From Glycomyces arizonensis DSM 44726 (GTDB lineage: Bacteria > Actinomycetota > Actinomycetes > Mycobacteriales > Micromonosporaceae), in the NCBI RefSeq assembly GCF_000482705.1, contig NZ_AXWO01000017.1, positions 53,041 through 117,040 of the forward strand: a DNA stretch of 64,000 bases. The letters are read 5' to 3'. The translations under genes were made by a program, and so were the position numbers. The notes under the pieces were generated by a model. It had not been told where the DNA came from. It did no database searches and saw only the letters and a list, made by a program, of their open reading frames with translations. Every line of letters begins with the position of its first letter. The first letter of the stretch is position 1. Positions 8,907 to 16,772 of this stretch are shown one piece after another.

Positions 8907-10079
8907 ATGACGCTGCTGGACGCCGACTGCTACGCCTTCCAAGACCTGCTCACGCCCGTGGAGCTGGAGGCCGTGCTCAGACTGCGCGAGTTCATGGAGC
9001 GCGAGGTCCGCCCCATCGCCGACGAGTACTGGGAGCGCGCCGAGTTCCCGCACCACCTCATCCCCGGCATCGCCGAGACCGGCGTGGTCGGCGCGGCCTG
9101 GCCCGAGTCGGCCCGCTTCGCCAACAGCGCCGTCTTCCGCGGCTGGGCGGGCCTCGAACTCGCCCGCGTGGACGCCTCGTTCGCCACGTTCGTCGGCGTC
9201 ACCAGCGGCCTGGCCATGACCTCGATCGGCGTCGGCGGCTCCGACGAGCAGCGCGCCGAATGGCTGCCGCGCATGGGCCGCTGCGAGGTCATCGGCGCAT
9301 TCGGCCTGACCGAACCGCTGTCCGGCTCCGACGTCGCCCGCGGCCTGCGCACCACCGCCACCCGCGACGGCGACACCTGGACTCTCAACGGTGCCAAGCG
9401 CTGGATCGGCAACGCCACCTTCGCCGACGTCACCGTCATCTGGGCCAAGGACACCGCCGACGGCCAGGTCAAGGGCTTCCTCGTCCGGAAGGACACGCCC
9501 GGCTTCGAGGCCGTCAAGATCGAACGCAAGCAGTCGTTGCGTTCGGTGCAGAATGCCGACATCACGCTCACCGACGCCGCCGTCCCCGAAACCGACCGGC
9601 TCGCCCGCGTCGACTCCTTCCGCGACGTCGCGAAGATCCTCACGCTCACCCGCACCGGCGTCGCCTGGGAGGCCGTCGGCATCGCCATCGGCGCCTACGA
9701 GGCCGCCGTGCGCTACGCCGCCGAGCGCGAGCAGTTCGGCAAGCCGATCGGCTCCTACCAGCTCGTGCAGGACAAGCTCGCCAACTCACTGGCCGACATC
9801 ACCGCGAGCCTCGGCACGTGCGTCCGCGTCTCCCAGCTCCAGGACGAGGGCCGCCAGCGGGACGAGCACTCCGCCCTCGCCAAGGCCTTCGTCACCGCGC
9901 GCATGCGCGAGACCGTCGGCCGCTGCCGCGAGATCCTGGGCGGCAACGGCATCCAGCTCGACCACGGCGTCGCGCGCCACTTCGCCGACGCCGAGGCCGT
10001 CTACTCCTACGAAGGCACCCGCGACATGAACAACCTCATCGTCGGCCGCGCGATCACCGGACGCCAGGCGTTCGTCTGA
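8907..10079 (+). CDS. Acyl-CoA dehydrogenase, glutaryl-CoA dehydrogenase-like
   Basis: The protein has 390 residues. Motifs include GAFGLTEPLSGSDVARGLRT, WTLNGAKRWIGNATFAD, FGKPIGSYQLVQDKLA and the C-terminal YSYEGTRDMNNLIVGRAITG. The YEGT Glu is the catalytic base of classical acyl-CoA dehydrogenases, unlike the DGPEEVH form of the other dehydrogenase in this cluster. It oxidises an acyl-CoA to the 2-enoyl-CoA with FAD. The closest familiar type is glutaryl-CoA dehydrogenase, but decarboxylation cannot be assumed. The start at ATG 8907 follows ACGGAGAG. The thiolase gene follows after 29 bases behind its own AAGGAGG, so the two are likely one transcript. Confidence 0.88.
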   Translation: MTLLDADCYAFQDLLTPVELEAVLRLREFMEREVRPIADEYWERAEFPHHLIPGIAETGVVGAAWPESARFANSAVFRGWAGLELARVDASFATFVGVTSGLAMTSIGVGGSDEQRAEWLPRMGRCEVIGAFGLTEPLSGSDVARGLRTTATRDGDTWTLNGAKRWIGNATFADVTVIWAKDTADGQVKGFLVRKDTPGFEAVKIERKQSLRSVQNADITLTDAAVPETDRLARVDSFRDVAKILTLTRTGVAWEAVGIAIGAYEAAVRYAAEREQFGKPIGSYQLVQDKLANSLADITASLGTCVRVSQLQDEGRQRDEHSALAKAFVTARMRETVGRCREILGGNGIQLDHGVARHFADAEAVYSYEGTRDMNNLIVGRAITGRQAFV

Positions 10080-10108
10080 CCTTTCCCACCACCCTCAAGG
10101 AGGACCAC

Positions 10109-11332
10109 ATGACCGAGGCCTACATCGTCGCCACCGCGCGCTCGCCCATCGGGCGGGCGGGCAAGGGATCGCTCACCGGCGTCCGCGCCGACGACATGGC
10201 GGCGCGGATGACCGCAGCGGCCATGGGCAAGATCCCAGGGCTCGACCCGGCGCGCGTCGACGACCTGCTCCTGGGCTGCGGCATGCCCGGCGGCGAGCAG
10301 GGCATGAACATGGCGCGCAACGTCGCCGTGATGCTCGGCTGGGACACCGTCCCGGGCGCCACGATCACGCGATACTGCTCGTCCAGCCTCCAGACCACCC
10401 GCATGGCGTTCCACGCGATCAAGGCCGGTGAGGGCGACGTGTTCGTCTCGGCGGGCGTGGAGTCGGTGAGCAGGATGGACCGCGGCTCCAGCGACCACAT
10501 CCCCGGCGAGGACCTGACCAACCCGGTCTTCAACGACGCGCGGGAGCGCAGCGACGACCGCTCCGGGGCCGGAACCGCCGTCTGGGAGGACCCGCGCCTG
10601 AGCGGCGAACTGCCCGACGTCTACATCGCGATGGGCCAGACCGCCGAGAACGTGGCCGGGCTGTGCGGGATCACCCGCGAGGAGCAGGACGCCTACGCCG
10701 CCCGCAGCCAGCAGCGCGCCGAGCGGGCGATCGCCGACGGGTTCTGGGAACGCGACATCACGCCGCTCACGCTCGCGGACGGCACCGTCGTCGCGGCCGA
10801 CGACGGCCCCAGGCCGGGCACCACCGTCGAGGTCCTCGCGACCCTCAAACCGGCCTTCCGCCCCGACGGCACCGTCACCGCGGGCAACGCCTGCCCGCTC
10901 AACGACGGCGCCGCCGCCGTGGTCGTCGTCTCCGAGCGGATCGTGGACGAACTCGGGCTGGAACCCCTGGCGCGCATCGTCTCCACCGGCGTGAGCGCCT
11001 TCTCGCCCGAGATCATGGGCCTCGGTCCCGTCGACGCCAGCGCGCAGGCCCTGGCGCGGGCCGGTCTGGCGATCGACGACATGGACCTCGTCGAGATCAA
11101 CGAGGCCTATGCCGCCCAGGTGATCCCCTCCGCGCGCATGCTCGGCGTCGATGAGGAGCGCCTGAACGTCAAGGGCGGCTCGATCGCCGTCGGCCACCCC
11201 TTCGGGATGACCGGCGCGCGCATCACCTCCACGCTCATCAACGCGCTCGCCGACACCGGCGGGCGCTACGGCCTGGAGACGATGTGCGTCGGCGGCGGCC
11301 AGGGCATGGCGATGGTCCTCGAAAAGCTCTAG
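10109..11332 (+). CDS. Acetyl-CoA acyltransferase (thiolase)
   Basis: The 407-residue thiolase has all catalytic parts: nucleophile Cys90 in ITRYCSSSLQTT, the GGSIAVGHPFGMTGARI segment with the active His, and CVGGGQGMAMV with the second Cys at the C-terminus. It cleaves 3-ketoacyl-CoA with CoA to acetyl-CoA and a shortened acyl-CoA, completing beta-oxidation in this cluster. The start at ATG 10109 follows TCAAGGAGGACC. A strong hairpin follows the stop, which marks the end of the plus-strand operon. Confidence 0.93.
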   Translation: MTEAYIVATARSPIGRAGKGSLTGVRADDMAARMTAAAMGKIPGLDPARVDDLLLGCGMPGGEQGMNMARNVAVMLGWDTVPGATITRYCSSSLQTTRMAFHAIKAGEGDVFVSAGVESVSRMDRGSSDHIPGEDLTNPVFNDARERSDDRSGAGTAVWEDPRLSGELPDVYIAMGQTAENVAGLCGITREEQDAYAARSQQRAERAIADGFWERDITPLTLADGTVVAADDGPRPGTTVEVLATLKPAFRPDGTVTAGNACPLNDGAAAVVVVSERIVDELGLEPLARIVSTGVSAFSPEIMGLGPVDASAQALARAGLAIDDMDLVEINEAYAAQVIPSARMLGVDEERLNVKGGSIAVGHPFGMTGARITSTLINALADTGGRYGLETMCVGGGQGMAMVLEKL

Positions 11333-11348
11333 ACCTTTGTGAACCCGG

Positions 11349-11381
11349 GCGGCCCGGACGGCCACAAGCCGTCCGGGCCGC
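11349..11381. terminator. Rho-independent-type hairpin after the thiolase gene
   Basis: Thirteen bases pair perfectly around a 7-base loop (GCGGCCCGGACGG / CCGTCCGGGCCGC) 16 bases after the thiolase stop. It lies between convergent genes, since the MaoC gene ends at 11410, so it may work in both directions. No clear T-run follows, as is usual in actinomycetes. Confidence 0.75.
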
Positions 11382-11409
11382 TTCTCGTGCTCACTCAAGG
11401 CCGTGCTCA

Positions 11410-11874
11410 TCAAGGCTCGGGCACGTACAGCGTGATCGTCCTCGCCACGAGCGCGGGCTTCTCGGCGCCCTCGATCTCCACGGTCACGTCGTATCCGGCG
11501 CGCACGCCGCGCCCCGTCGCTTCGACGGAGGCCAGCTCCACGGCGGCCCGCACGCGGGCCCCGGCCGGCACGGGCCGGAGGAAGCGGAGCCGGTCCAGCC
11601 CGTAGTTCACCGACATGGCGAGGCCGCCGATCTCGATCAGGCCCCCCAGGAGCCGCGGGAGCAGCGACAGCGTGAGGTAGCCGTGCGCGATCGGCCCGCC
11701 GAAGGGCCCTGCCGCGGCGCGCTCGGGGTCGACGTGGATCCACTGGTGGTCGCCGGTCGCGTCGGCGAAGGCGTCGATGCGCGCCTGCTCGACCGCGAAC
11801 CACTCGCCGGTGGCCCGGCTCCCGACCGCGCCCGCGAGCGCGGCGGGGGAGTCGGCCTCGATCCGCCCGCTCAT
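11410..11874 (-). CDS. MaoC-family enoyl-CoA hydratase
   Basis: The 154-residue protein has a MaoC-like hotdog domain with the hydratase motif ATGDHQWIHVDPERAAAGPFGGPIAHGYLTLSLLP, in which the Asp and His are the catalytic pair. It adds water to a 2-enoyl-CoA to give a 3-hydroxyacyl-CoA. The start codon overlaps the stop of the SDR gene (ATGA), so the two are co-translated. Together with the acyl-CoA dehydrogenases and thiolase it supplies the missing hydration step of beta-oxidation. A later GGLAMSVNYGLDRLRFLRPVPAG stretch is also typical of the family. Confidence 0.9.
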   Translation of the reverse strand: MSGRIEADSPAALAGAVGSRATGEWFAVEQARIDAFADATGDHQWIHVDPERAAAGPFGGPIAHGYLTLSLLPRLLGGLIEIGGLAMSVNYGLDRLRFLRPVPAGARVRAAVELASVEATGRGVRAGYDVTVEIEGAEKPALVARTITLYVPEP

Positions 11875-12623
11875 GCCTTGGGCCCTCCCGCCACGTACAG
11901 CACCTGCCCGGAGACGAACCCGGCCTCCTCGGAGCAGAAGAACGCCACCGCGGCGGCGATGTCCTCCGGCTGCCCGACGCGGCCCACGGGCGTCTCCGCG
12001 GCGGCCCCGGCGAGGAAGTCCTCGAAGGACACGCCGATGCGCTCGGCGGTGGCCCTGGTCATCTCGGTCTCGATGAACCCGGGGGCCACGGCGTTCGCGG
12101 TGACGCCGAACTTGCCGAGCTCGAACGCGAGGGTCTTGGTCAGGCCCTGCATGCCCGCCTTCGCGGCGGCGTAGTTGGCCTGCCCGCGGTTGCCCAGCGC
12201 CGAGGTGCTCGACAGGTTCACGATCCGACCCCACCGCGCCTCGACCATGTGCGACTGCACGGCCCGCGACATGAGGAACGCTCCTCTCAGGTGCACGCCG
12301 AGAACGGCGTCCCAGTCCTGGGCGGACATCTTGAACAGCAGGTTGTCGCGCAGGATCCCGGCGTTGTTCACCAGGATCGCGGGCGCGCCCAGCTCGGCGG
12401 CGACCCGGTCGACGGCGGCGGCCGCGGCCGCCTCGTCGGCGACGTCCACGCCGACCGCGAGCGCCCGGCCGCCTTCGGAGGCGATGGCCTCGGCGGTGGC
12501 CTGGGCCTGGTCTTCGAGCAGATCGAGCACGGCGACGGCGTGGCCGTCGGCGGCCAGGCGGCGGGCCGTGGCGGCCCCGATGCCCCTGGCGGCGCCGGTG
12601 ACGATGGCGGTGCGAGCGGTCAT
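11871..12623 (-). CDS. Short-chain dehydrogenase/reductase, FabG-like
   Basis: The 250-residue classical SDR has TGAARGIG at residues 9-16 (nucleotide binding), NNAG at 86-89, the catalytic Ser in NLSST and YAAAK with Tyr151 and Lys155. Asp34 in VAVLDLL, at the end of the second strand, favours NAD. It oxidises a 3-hydroxyacyl-CoA or reduces a ketoacyl-CoA. Two roles fit here: the 3-hydroxyacyl-CoA dehydrogenase step, for which no other candidate is present, or a LvaD-like reduction of a 4-ketoacyl-CoA. It sits 31 bases after the alcohol dehydrogenase gene and overlaps the MaoC gene, so all three form one minus-strand operon. Confidence 0.9.
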   Translation of the reverse strand: MTARTAIVTGAARGIGAATARRLAADGHAVAVLDLLEDQAQATAEAIASEGGRALAVGVDVADEAAAAAAVDRVAAELGAPAILVNNAGILRDNLLFKMSAQDWDAVLGVHLRGAFLMSRAVQSHMVEARWGRIVNLSSTSALGNRGQANYAAAKAGMQGLTKTLAFELGKFGVTANAVAPGFIETEMTRATAERIGVSFEDFLAGAAAETPVGRVGQPEDIAAAVAFFCSEEAGFVSGQVLYVAGGPKA

Positions 12624-12654
12624 GTATCGGTCCTTTCTCCAGTGTCGGACGGTG

Positions 12655-13752
12655 TCAGAAGGTGACGAGCTGCCGCAGTGCCGTGCCCGCCGCGAGGCGG
12701 TCCAGCGCGGCGGGCAGGTCGGCGAGGGCGATGCGGTCGGAGACGAGCCGGTCGAGCGGCAGTCTTCCCGAGCGCCACAATGCCACGTAGCGGGGGATGT
12801 CGCGGTTCGGCACGGCCGAGCCGAGATAGGAGCCGACGACGGTGCGCGCCTCGGCGGTGAGGACCAGCGGCGCGATGCTCGCGCGGGCGTCGGGGTGCGG
12901 CAGGCCGACGGTGACGGTGGTGCCGCCCGGCGCGGTGACGGCGCAGGCGGTCTCGAAGGCGCGGGCCGAGCCGGCGGCCTCGATCACGACTGGTGTGCGC
13001 AGTTCGGCGTCGGCGGCCCCGGCGGGAGTGTAGGCGGCGGCCGCGCCGAGCTCCCGTGCCAGTTCCAGCTTGGCGGGCACGGCATCGACGCCGATGGCCT
13101 TGTGGCCGAGTGCTATCGCGACGAGCAGCGCGGCCATGCCGACGCCGCCGAGCCCGACGACGGCCACGGCGTCCTCGGGACCGGGGCGCCCGGCGTTGAA
13201 CACGGCGCCGCCGCCGGTGAGGACGGCGCAGCCGAGCAGTGCGGCGATGTCGGGCGGCACGTCGTCGTCGACGGGGACGACCGACGCCGCCGCGACCACG
13301 GCGTGCGTGGCGAACGCGCTCACGCCCAGGTGGTGGTTCACCGCCGCGCCGTCACGGCGCAGCCGGATCCCGCCGCCCACGAGCGTGCCCGCTGCGTTCG
13401 CGGCGCTGCCGACGGTGCAGGGGAGGCGGCCCTCGGTCCGGCAGGCGTCGCAGTGCCCGCAGCGGGGAAGGAACGTCATGACGACGCGCCGTCCGGCCGC
13501 GATCCCGGTGCCGGAACCGGCCTCCTCCACGATTCCGGCGGCCTCGTGCCCGAGCAGCATCGGCACGGGCCGCACGCGGCTGCCGTCCACGACGGACAGG
13601 TCCGAGTGGCACACGCCCGCGGCCTCGATGCGCACCAGGAGCTCGCCGGGACCCGGCGGGTCGAGTTCGAGCGGGCCTATGGTGATCGGCTCGGACGCTG
13701 CGAACGGCGCCGGAGCGCCGCAGCGCTCCAGCACGGCACCGGTGATCTGCAC
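12655..13752 (-). CDS. Zinc-dependent alcohol dehydrogenase (MDR family)
   Basis: The 365-residue medium-chain dehydrogenase has catalytic zinc ligands at AAGVCHSDLS and LLGHEAAGIV. The structural zinc lobe reads RCGHCDACRTEGRLPC. The cofactor loop is VVGLGGVGMAALL, followed by GVDAVPAKLELA, where the Asp suggests NAD. It interconverts an alcohol and aldehyde, resembling the class III and Rv-type alcohol dehydrogenases of actinobacteria. It is first in the minus-strand operon with the SDR and MaoC genes. Its promoter region carries the 13814 palindrome. Its place in the pathway is uncertain; it may prepare alcohol-containing substrates for CoA activation. Confidence 0.88.
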   Translation of the reverse strand: MQITGAVLERCGAPAPFAASEPITIGPLELDPPGPGELLVRIEAAGVCHSDLSVVDGSRVRPVPMLLGHEAAGIVEEAGSGTGIAAGRRVVMTFLPRCGHCDACRTEGRLPCTVGSAANAAGTLVGGGIRLRRDGAAVNHHLGVSAFATHAVVAAASVVPVDDDVPPDIAALLGCAVLTGGGAVFNAGRPGPEDAVAVVGLGGVGMAALLVAIALGHKAIGVDAVPAKLELARELGAAAAYTPAGAADAELRTPVVIEAAGSARAFETACAVTAPGGTTVTVGLPHPDARASIAPLVLTAEARTVVGSYLGSAVPNRDIPRYVALWRSGRLPLDRLVSDRIALADLPAALDRLAAGTALRQLVTF

Positions 13753-13813
13753 GGAGGCCTCCTGTCAAGGGCGGCTGGGTTTTCGGATGGCGGTCGGTGA
13801 CGGGTGCTGTCAT

Positions 13814-13833
13814 CATACCGACCATCCGGTATG
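13814..13833. promoter_or_regulatory. Inverted repeat, probable TetR-family operator of the alcohol dehydrogenase operon
   Basis: CATACCG and CGGTATG pair perfectly around ACCATC, 61 bases before the alcohol dehydrogenase start. The core CCGACC...CGG resembles the palindrome at 8858-8869, so both minus- and plus-strand catabolic genes may answer to the same TetR-type regulator, which must lie elsewhere. Confidence 0.55.
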
Positions 13834-13883
13834 TTGTGCCACCCACATTCCTGATCCGCTTGCACGCCATTACTCTAATACGT

Positions 13884-13901
13884 ATACTCGAAAACGAGTA
13901 T
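13884..13901. promoter_or_regulatory. Inverted repeat in front of the PadR gene, probable autoregulatory operator
   Basis: ATACTCG and CGAGTAT pair perfectly around AAAA, 20 bases before the PadR start and beside its ribosome site (AGGAGG at 13908-13913). An AT-rich stretch including TACGTATAC overlaps it and may be the -10 region. PadR proteins usually bind such sites to repress their own operon. Confidence 0.55.
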
Positions 13902-13921
13902 GTGAAGAGGAGGCGGTTCTG

Positions 13922-14572
13922 GTGGCGAAGCGGCGCAAGGTCGGCAACCTGACGGCGCTGGCGGTGCTCGGCGTCGTGGCGCACCGGCCGATGCACCCCT
14001 ACGAGATGGCCAGGGCGCTGCGCGGCTGGGGCAAGGACCGCGACATGCCGGTCAAGTGGGGCTCGCTGTACTCGGTCGTGGAGCGCATGGCCGAGCGCGG
14101 ACTGCTCGAAGAGGCCGGGACGTCCCGCGAGGGCCGCCGCCCCGAGCGGACCGTCTACCGGATCACCGAGGAGGGCCGCGAAGAGCTGGTCGACTGGACC
14201 CGTGAGCTGCTCGCGACCCCCGAGCGCGAGTTCCCGCACTTCCGCGCCGGCCTGTCGGTCATGGCCGCCCTCCCGCCCGACGAGGTGGCCGCGCTCCTGC
14301 GGCAGCGGCTCGCGGCGCTGGAGGCGCAGGCCGAGGAGCTCCGCGAGTCGCTCGCCGAGTGGGCGGAGGTACCGCGGCTGTTCCTGGTCGAGAACGAGTA
14401 CGACCTCGCCATGGCCGAGGCCGAGACCGCCTGGGTGCGCTCACTGCTGACTGAGGTCGAATCCGGCTCGTTCCCCGGCCTGGGGGACTGGCGGAAGTTC
14501 CACGCCAGCGGCGAGATCCCCGACGAGTTGCGCGAACTGGCCGAAAGGAGCGCCGAGGAGGACAAGCGATGA
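13922..14572 (+). CDS. PadR-family transcriptional regulator
   Basis: The protein has 216 residues. GTG 13922 is chosen because AGGAGG ends eight bases before it. The PadR winged helix covers residues 1-80: LGVVAHRPMHPYEMARAL, WGSLYSVVERMAERGLLEE, then RTVYRITEEGREEL. A helical C-terminal domain (AALEAQAEELRESLAEW; a Vir_C-like dimerisation part) follows. Such regulators sense small aromatic or lipophilic ligands. The palindrome at 13884 suggests autorepression. The FAD monooxygenase gene 185 bases downstream in the same direction is the likely second target, although a hairpin lies between them. Confidence 0.9.
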   Translation: MAKRRKVGNLTALAVLGVVAHRPMHPYEMARALRGWGKDRDMPVKWGSLYSVVERMAERGLLEEAGTSREGRRPERTVYRITEEGREELVDWTRELLATPEREFPHFRAGLSVMAALPPDEVAALLRQRLAALEAQAEELRESLAEWAEVPRLFLVENEYDLAMAEAETAWVRSLLTEVESGSFPGLGDWRKFHASGEIPDELRELAERSAEEDKR

Positions 14573-14576
14573 CAGC

Positions 14577-14614
14577 GGCCCCGGCACCGGTGTTGCAGCA
14601 CCGGCGCCGGGGCC
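14577..14614 (+). terminator. Hairpin after the PadR gene
   Basis: Two 16-base arms (14577-14592 and 14599-14614) pair with a single mismatch around TTGCAG. The hairpin starts five bases after the PadR stop. It could end the PadR transcript or attenuate read-through into the monooxygenase gene. Confidence 0.6.
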
Positions 14615-14757
14615 TCCGAAACCCCGAACCGGCGCTCATGCGGGAGCACGAATCCGGCCCGAAGGCGGCAACCTCGAGGATAACCGGGTCTTCTCCCGTG
14701 CCGGTCCGCGCAACGAACAGCACCACGCGAACCGCACCACCTGAGGAGAAGCGAACA

Positions 14758-15963
14758 ATGGCAACAGTACGAACGGCGGCCGTCATCGGCGGCGGCATCG
14801 CCGGACCCGTCGTCGCCTCGGCCCTGCGCAAGGCCGGGGTCGAGGCGACCGTCTACGAGTCCCATCCGACCCGCTCTGACGGAGCGGGAGGCACGCTCGC
14901 CTTGGCCCCCAACGGCCTCGCGGCACTGGAGATCGTCGGCGCCGCCGAGGCGGTGGAGGCCGCGGCCCAGCCCATCTCTCGTCAGGCCATGGCCGTCGGC
15001 GACAGCAAGCACTTCGCCCTGCCGGGACTGCCCGACGTCGGGCCGCTGCGCATCGTGCACCGCTCCGACCTGTACCGCGCGCTCCACGATCGGGCGGCCG
15101 CGCACGGCGTCCGCACCGAATACGGCAAGCGCCTCGTCGACGCCCGCGAGAGCGGCGATGCGGTGACCGCCCTGTTCGAGGACGGCACCAGCGCCACCGC
15201 CGACGTCCTCATCGGCGCCGACGGCGTCCACTCCGCCGTCCGCCGCCTCATCGACCCGGCCGCGCCAGGCCCGCGCTTCACCGGCATGCTCGGATTCGAG
15301 GGGCTCGCCGACTTCGAGCCGCCGGTCGACCGCGAGACCATGACGTTCGCCTTCGGCAAGCGCGCCTACTACCTGTACTGGCGCGAGGCCACGGGCGGCA
15401 CCAGGTGGGGCGCCAACCTGCCGCACCGGCCGCTGTCGCTGACCGAGGCGCGCCGGACGCCGAACGAGGAGTGGATGGCGACGCTCCGCACCACCTACGG
15501 CGAGGACACCCCCGGCGGAGAACTGGTGCGCCGCACCGATCCGGCGGGTCTCCAGGTGGTGGGCGCGCTGCACATGATGCCGCCGGTCCCGCACTGGCAC
15601 CGCGGGCGGATGGTCCTGGTCGGCGACGCGGTCCACGCCCCGTCCAACAGCTCCGGCCAGGGCGCCTCGCTCGCCATCGAGAGCGCGATCCAACTGGCAC
15701 GGTGCCTGCGCGACTTTGACCGGGTGCGCGAGGCCTACGCCGCCTACGAGCGGCTGCGGCGCCCACGGGTGGAGCGGATCGCCGCTATGGCGGCGAAGAC
15801 CAACCGCGCCAAGGCCCCCGGCCCGGTCGCCCAGAAGATCATGCCGCTGCTGATGCCGCTGTTCATCAAGGCGGCCATGAATCCCGAGAAGACCATCGGA
15901 CCGGCCCAGCGCTACCGCATCGACTGGGACGCCCCGGCCACCGCGGACCGTGCCCGAGCCTGA
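14758..15963 (+). CDS. FAD-dependent monooxygenase (aromatic hydroxylase family)
   Basis: The protein has 401 residues. The dinucleotide fold GGGIAGPVVASALRKAG is at the N-terminus, DVLIGADGVHSAVR (DG motif) lies mid-protein, and VLVGDAVHAPSNSSGQGASLAIE is the second FAD site. ATG 14758 follows GAGGAGAAGCG. These are the marks of class A flavin monooxygenases (PF01494), which hydroxylate or inactivate aromatic compounds using NAD(P)H and oxygen. It follows a PadR gene, a common arrangement for xenobiotic or antibiotic defence. The C-terminal segment (GPVAQKIMPLLMPLFIK) is hydrophobic. The substrate is unknown. Confidence 0.87.
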   Translation: MATVRTAAVIGGGIAGPVVASALRKAGVEATVYESHPTRSDGAGGTLALAPNGLAALEIVGAAEAVEAAAQPISRQAMAVGDSKHFALPGLPDVGPLRIVHRSDLYRALHDRAAAHGVRTEYGKRLVDARESGDAVTALFEDGTSATADVLIGADGVHSAVRRLIDPAAPGPRFTGMLGFEGLADFEPPVDRETMTFAFGKRAYYLYWREATGGTRWGANLPHRPLSLTEARRTPNEEWMATLRTTYGEDTPGGELVRRTDPAGLQVVGALHMMPPVPHWHRGRMVLVGDAVHAPSNSSGQGASLAIESAIQLARCLRDFDRVREAYAAYERLRRPRVERIAAMAAKTNRAKAPGPVAQKIMPLLMPLFIKAAMNPEKTIGPAQRYRIDWDAPATADRARA

Positions 15964-16021
15964 CCGAGGACACGGGGCGGCGACGAACTCCGGCGCGGCC
16001 CCGTATGGAGCGGACCATCAC

Positions 16022-16080
16022 TTTAGGATAGGTTATATCTTATATTCTATAACCTATAATAATTATATAGCCTATAACCT
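16022..16080. other. AT-rich patch with inverted and direct repeats between convergent genes
   Basis: These 59 bases are overwhelmingly A and T in a genome of very high GC. ATAGGTTATA (16028-16037) and TATAACCTAT (16048-16057) form a perfect 10-base inverted repeat, and TATAACCT recurs at 16073-16080. It lies after the monooxygenase stop and before the end of the GNAT gene, where no promoter is needed for either. It could be an operator cluster, a silencer-binding patch or a relic of foreign DNA. Nothing coding was recognised. Confidence 0.6.
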
Positions 16081-16143
16081 GTGCGGTGTCGGCTCGACGC
16101 CGGTAGGACTCCACGGTGAACGTGCCGCCACGGCGAGACGCCG

Positions 16144-16190
16144 ACCGCGCGGCCGGTCCCGGGCCCAAAGCCCGGGACCGGCCGCGCGGT
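16144..16190. terminator. Very strong bidirectional hairpin
   Basis: Twenty-one base pairs form without mismatch around a five-base loop, followed at once by the GNAT stop on the other strand. It probably terminates the minus-strand GNAT/APC operon and can also stop plus-strand transcripts from the monooxygenase gene. Confidence 0.8.
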
Positions 16191-16196
16191 GCCGGT

Positions 16197-16772
16197 TCAG
16201 CGCGCCGGTTGGCGCCACATCGGATACAGGGCGGGGCCGCCGTCCTCGAGGTGGAACGGCTTCGCATGCGTCCGGTAGCCGAGGCTCTCGTAGAGCCGGG
16301 CGACTCCGGGCGACACCGCCTCCAGATAGGCGGCGGTCCCCTCGTGGTCGAGCCGCTCGTTGATCTCGCGCAGCATGGCGGTGGCCAGGCCCCGGCCGCG
16401 CCGCTCCTCGCGCACCCCGACCAGCGCCACATAGGCGTGCGGCTCGGTGGGGTGGTGGTGCTCCATGACCCGGTCGAGGCGGGCGAACCGCTCGACGTGC
16501 TCGCCGCAGGCCTCGCGCAGCCGCTCCTCGTAGTCGGGGATGGGCGGTGGCGGCTTGGTGTGGTCGAACCAGACCACCGCGCCGTCGAGCTCGCCCGCGG
16601 TGACGATGCCGCCGTGGGCCTCGGCGTGCTCCACCAGGAGCTCGAACTGGCCCCGGACCGCCTTGAGGCGCTCGTCGGGGTCGGCGACGAGCCAGAGGGC
16701 GGTCGGGAGGTCGAGGAACGCCTGCGCCAGCATGGCCGCGACCGCGCTCCCCTCGTGCGGACTACCGGCCAC
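16197..16772 (-). CDS. GNAT-family N-acetyltransferase
   Basis: The 191-residue protein has a single GNAT fold. The acetyl-CoA loop is VREERRGRGLATAML (about residues 120-134), and VSPGVARLYESLGYRTH is the usual motif B end. The start is a GTG at 16772 overlapping the permease gene by 11 bases, so it is translated with the permease. The substrate is unknown. Coupling to an amino-acid-type permease suggests an amine or amino acid. The N-terminal half (DLPTALWLVADPDERL) matches GNAT proteins common in actinomycetes. Confidence 0.85.
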   Translation of the reverse strand: MAGSPHEGSAVAAMLAQAFLDLPTALWLVADPDERLKAVRGQFELLVEHAEAHGGIVTAGELDGAVVWFDHTKPPPPIPDYEERLREACGEHVERFARLDRVMEHHHPTEPHAYVALVGVREERRGRGLATAMLREINERLDHEGTAAYLEAVSPGVARLYESLGYRTHAKPFHLEDGGPALYPMWRQPAR

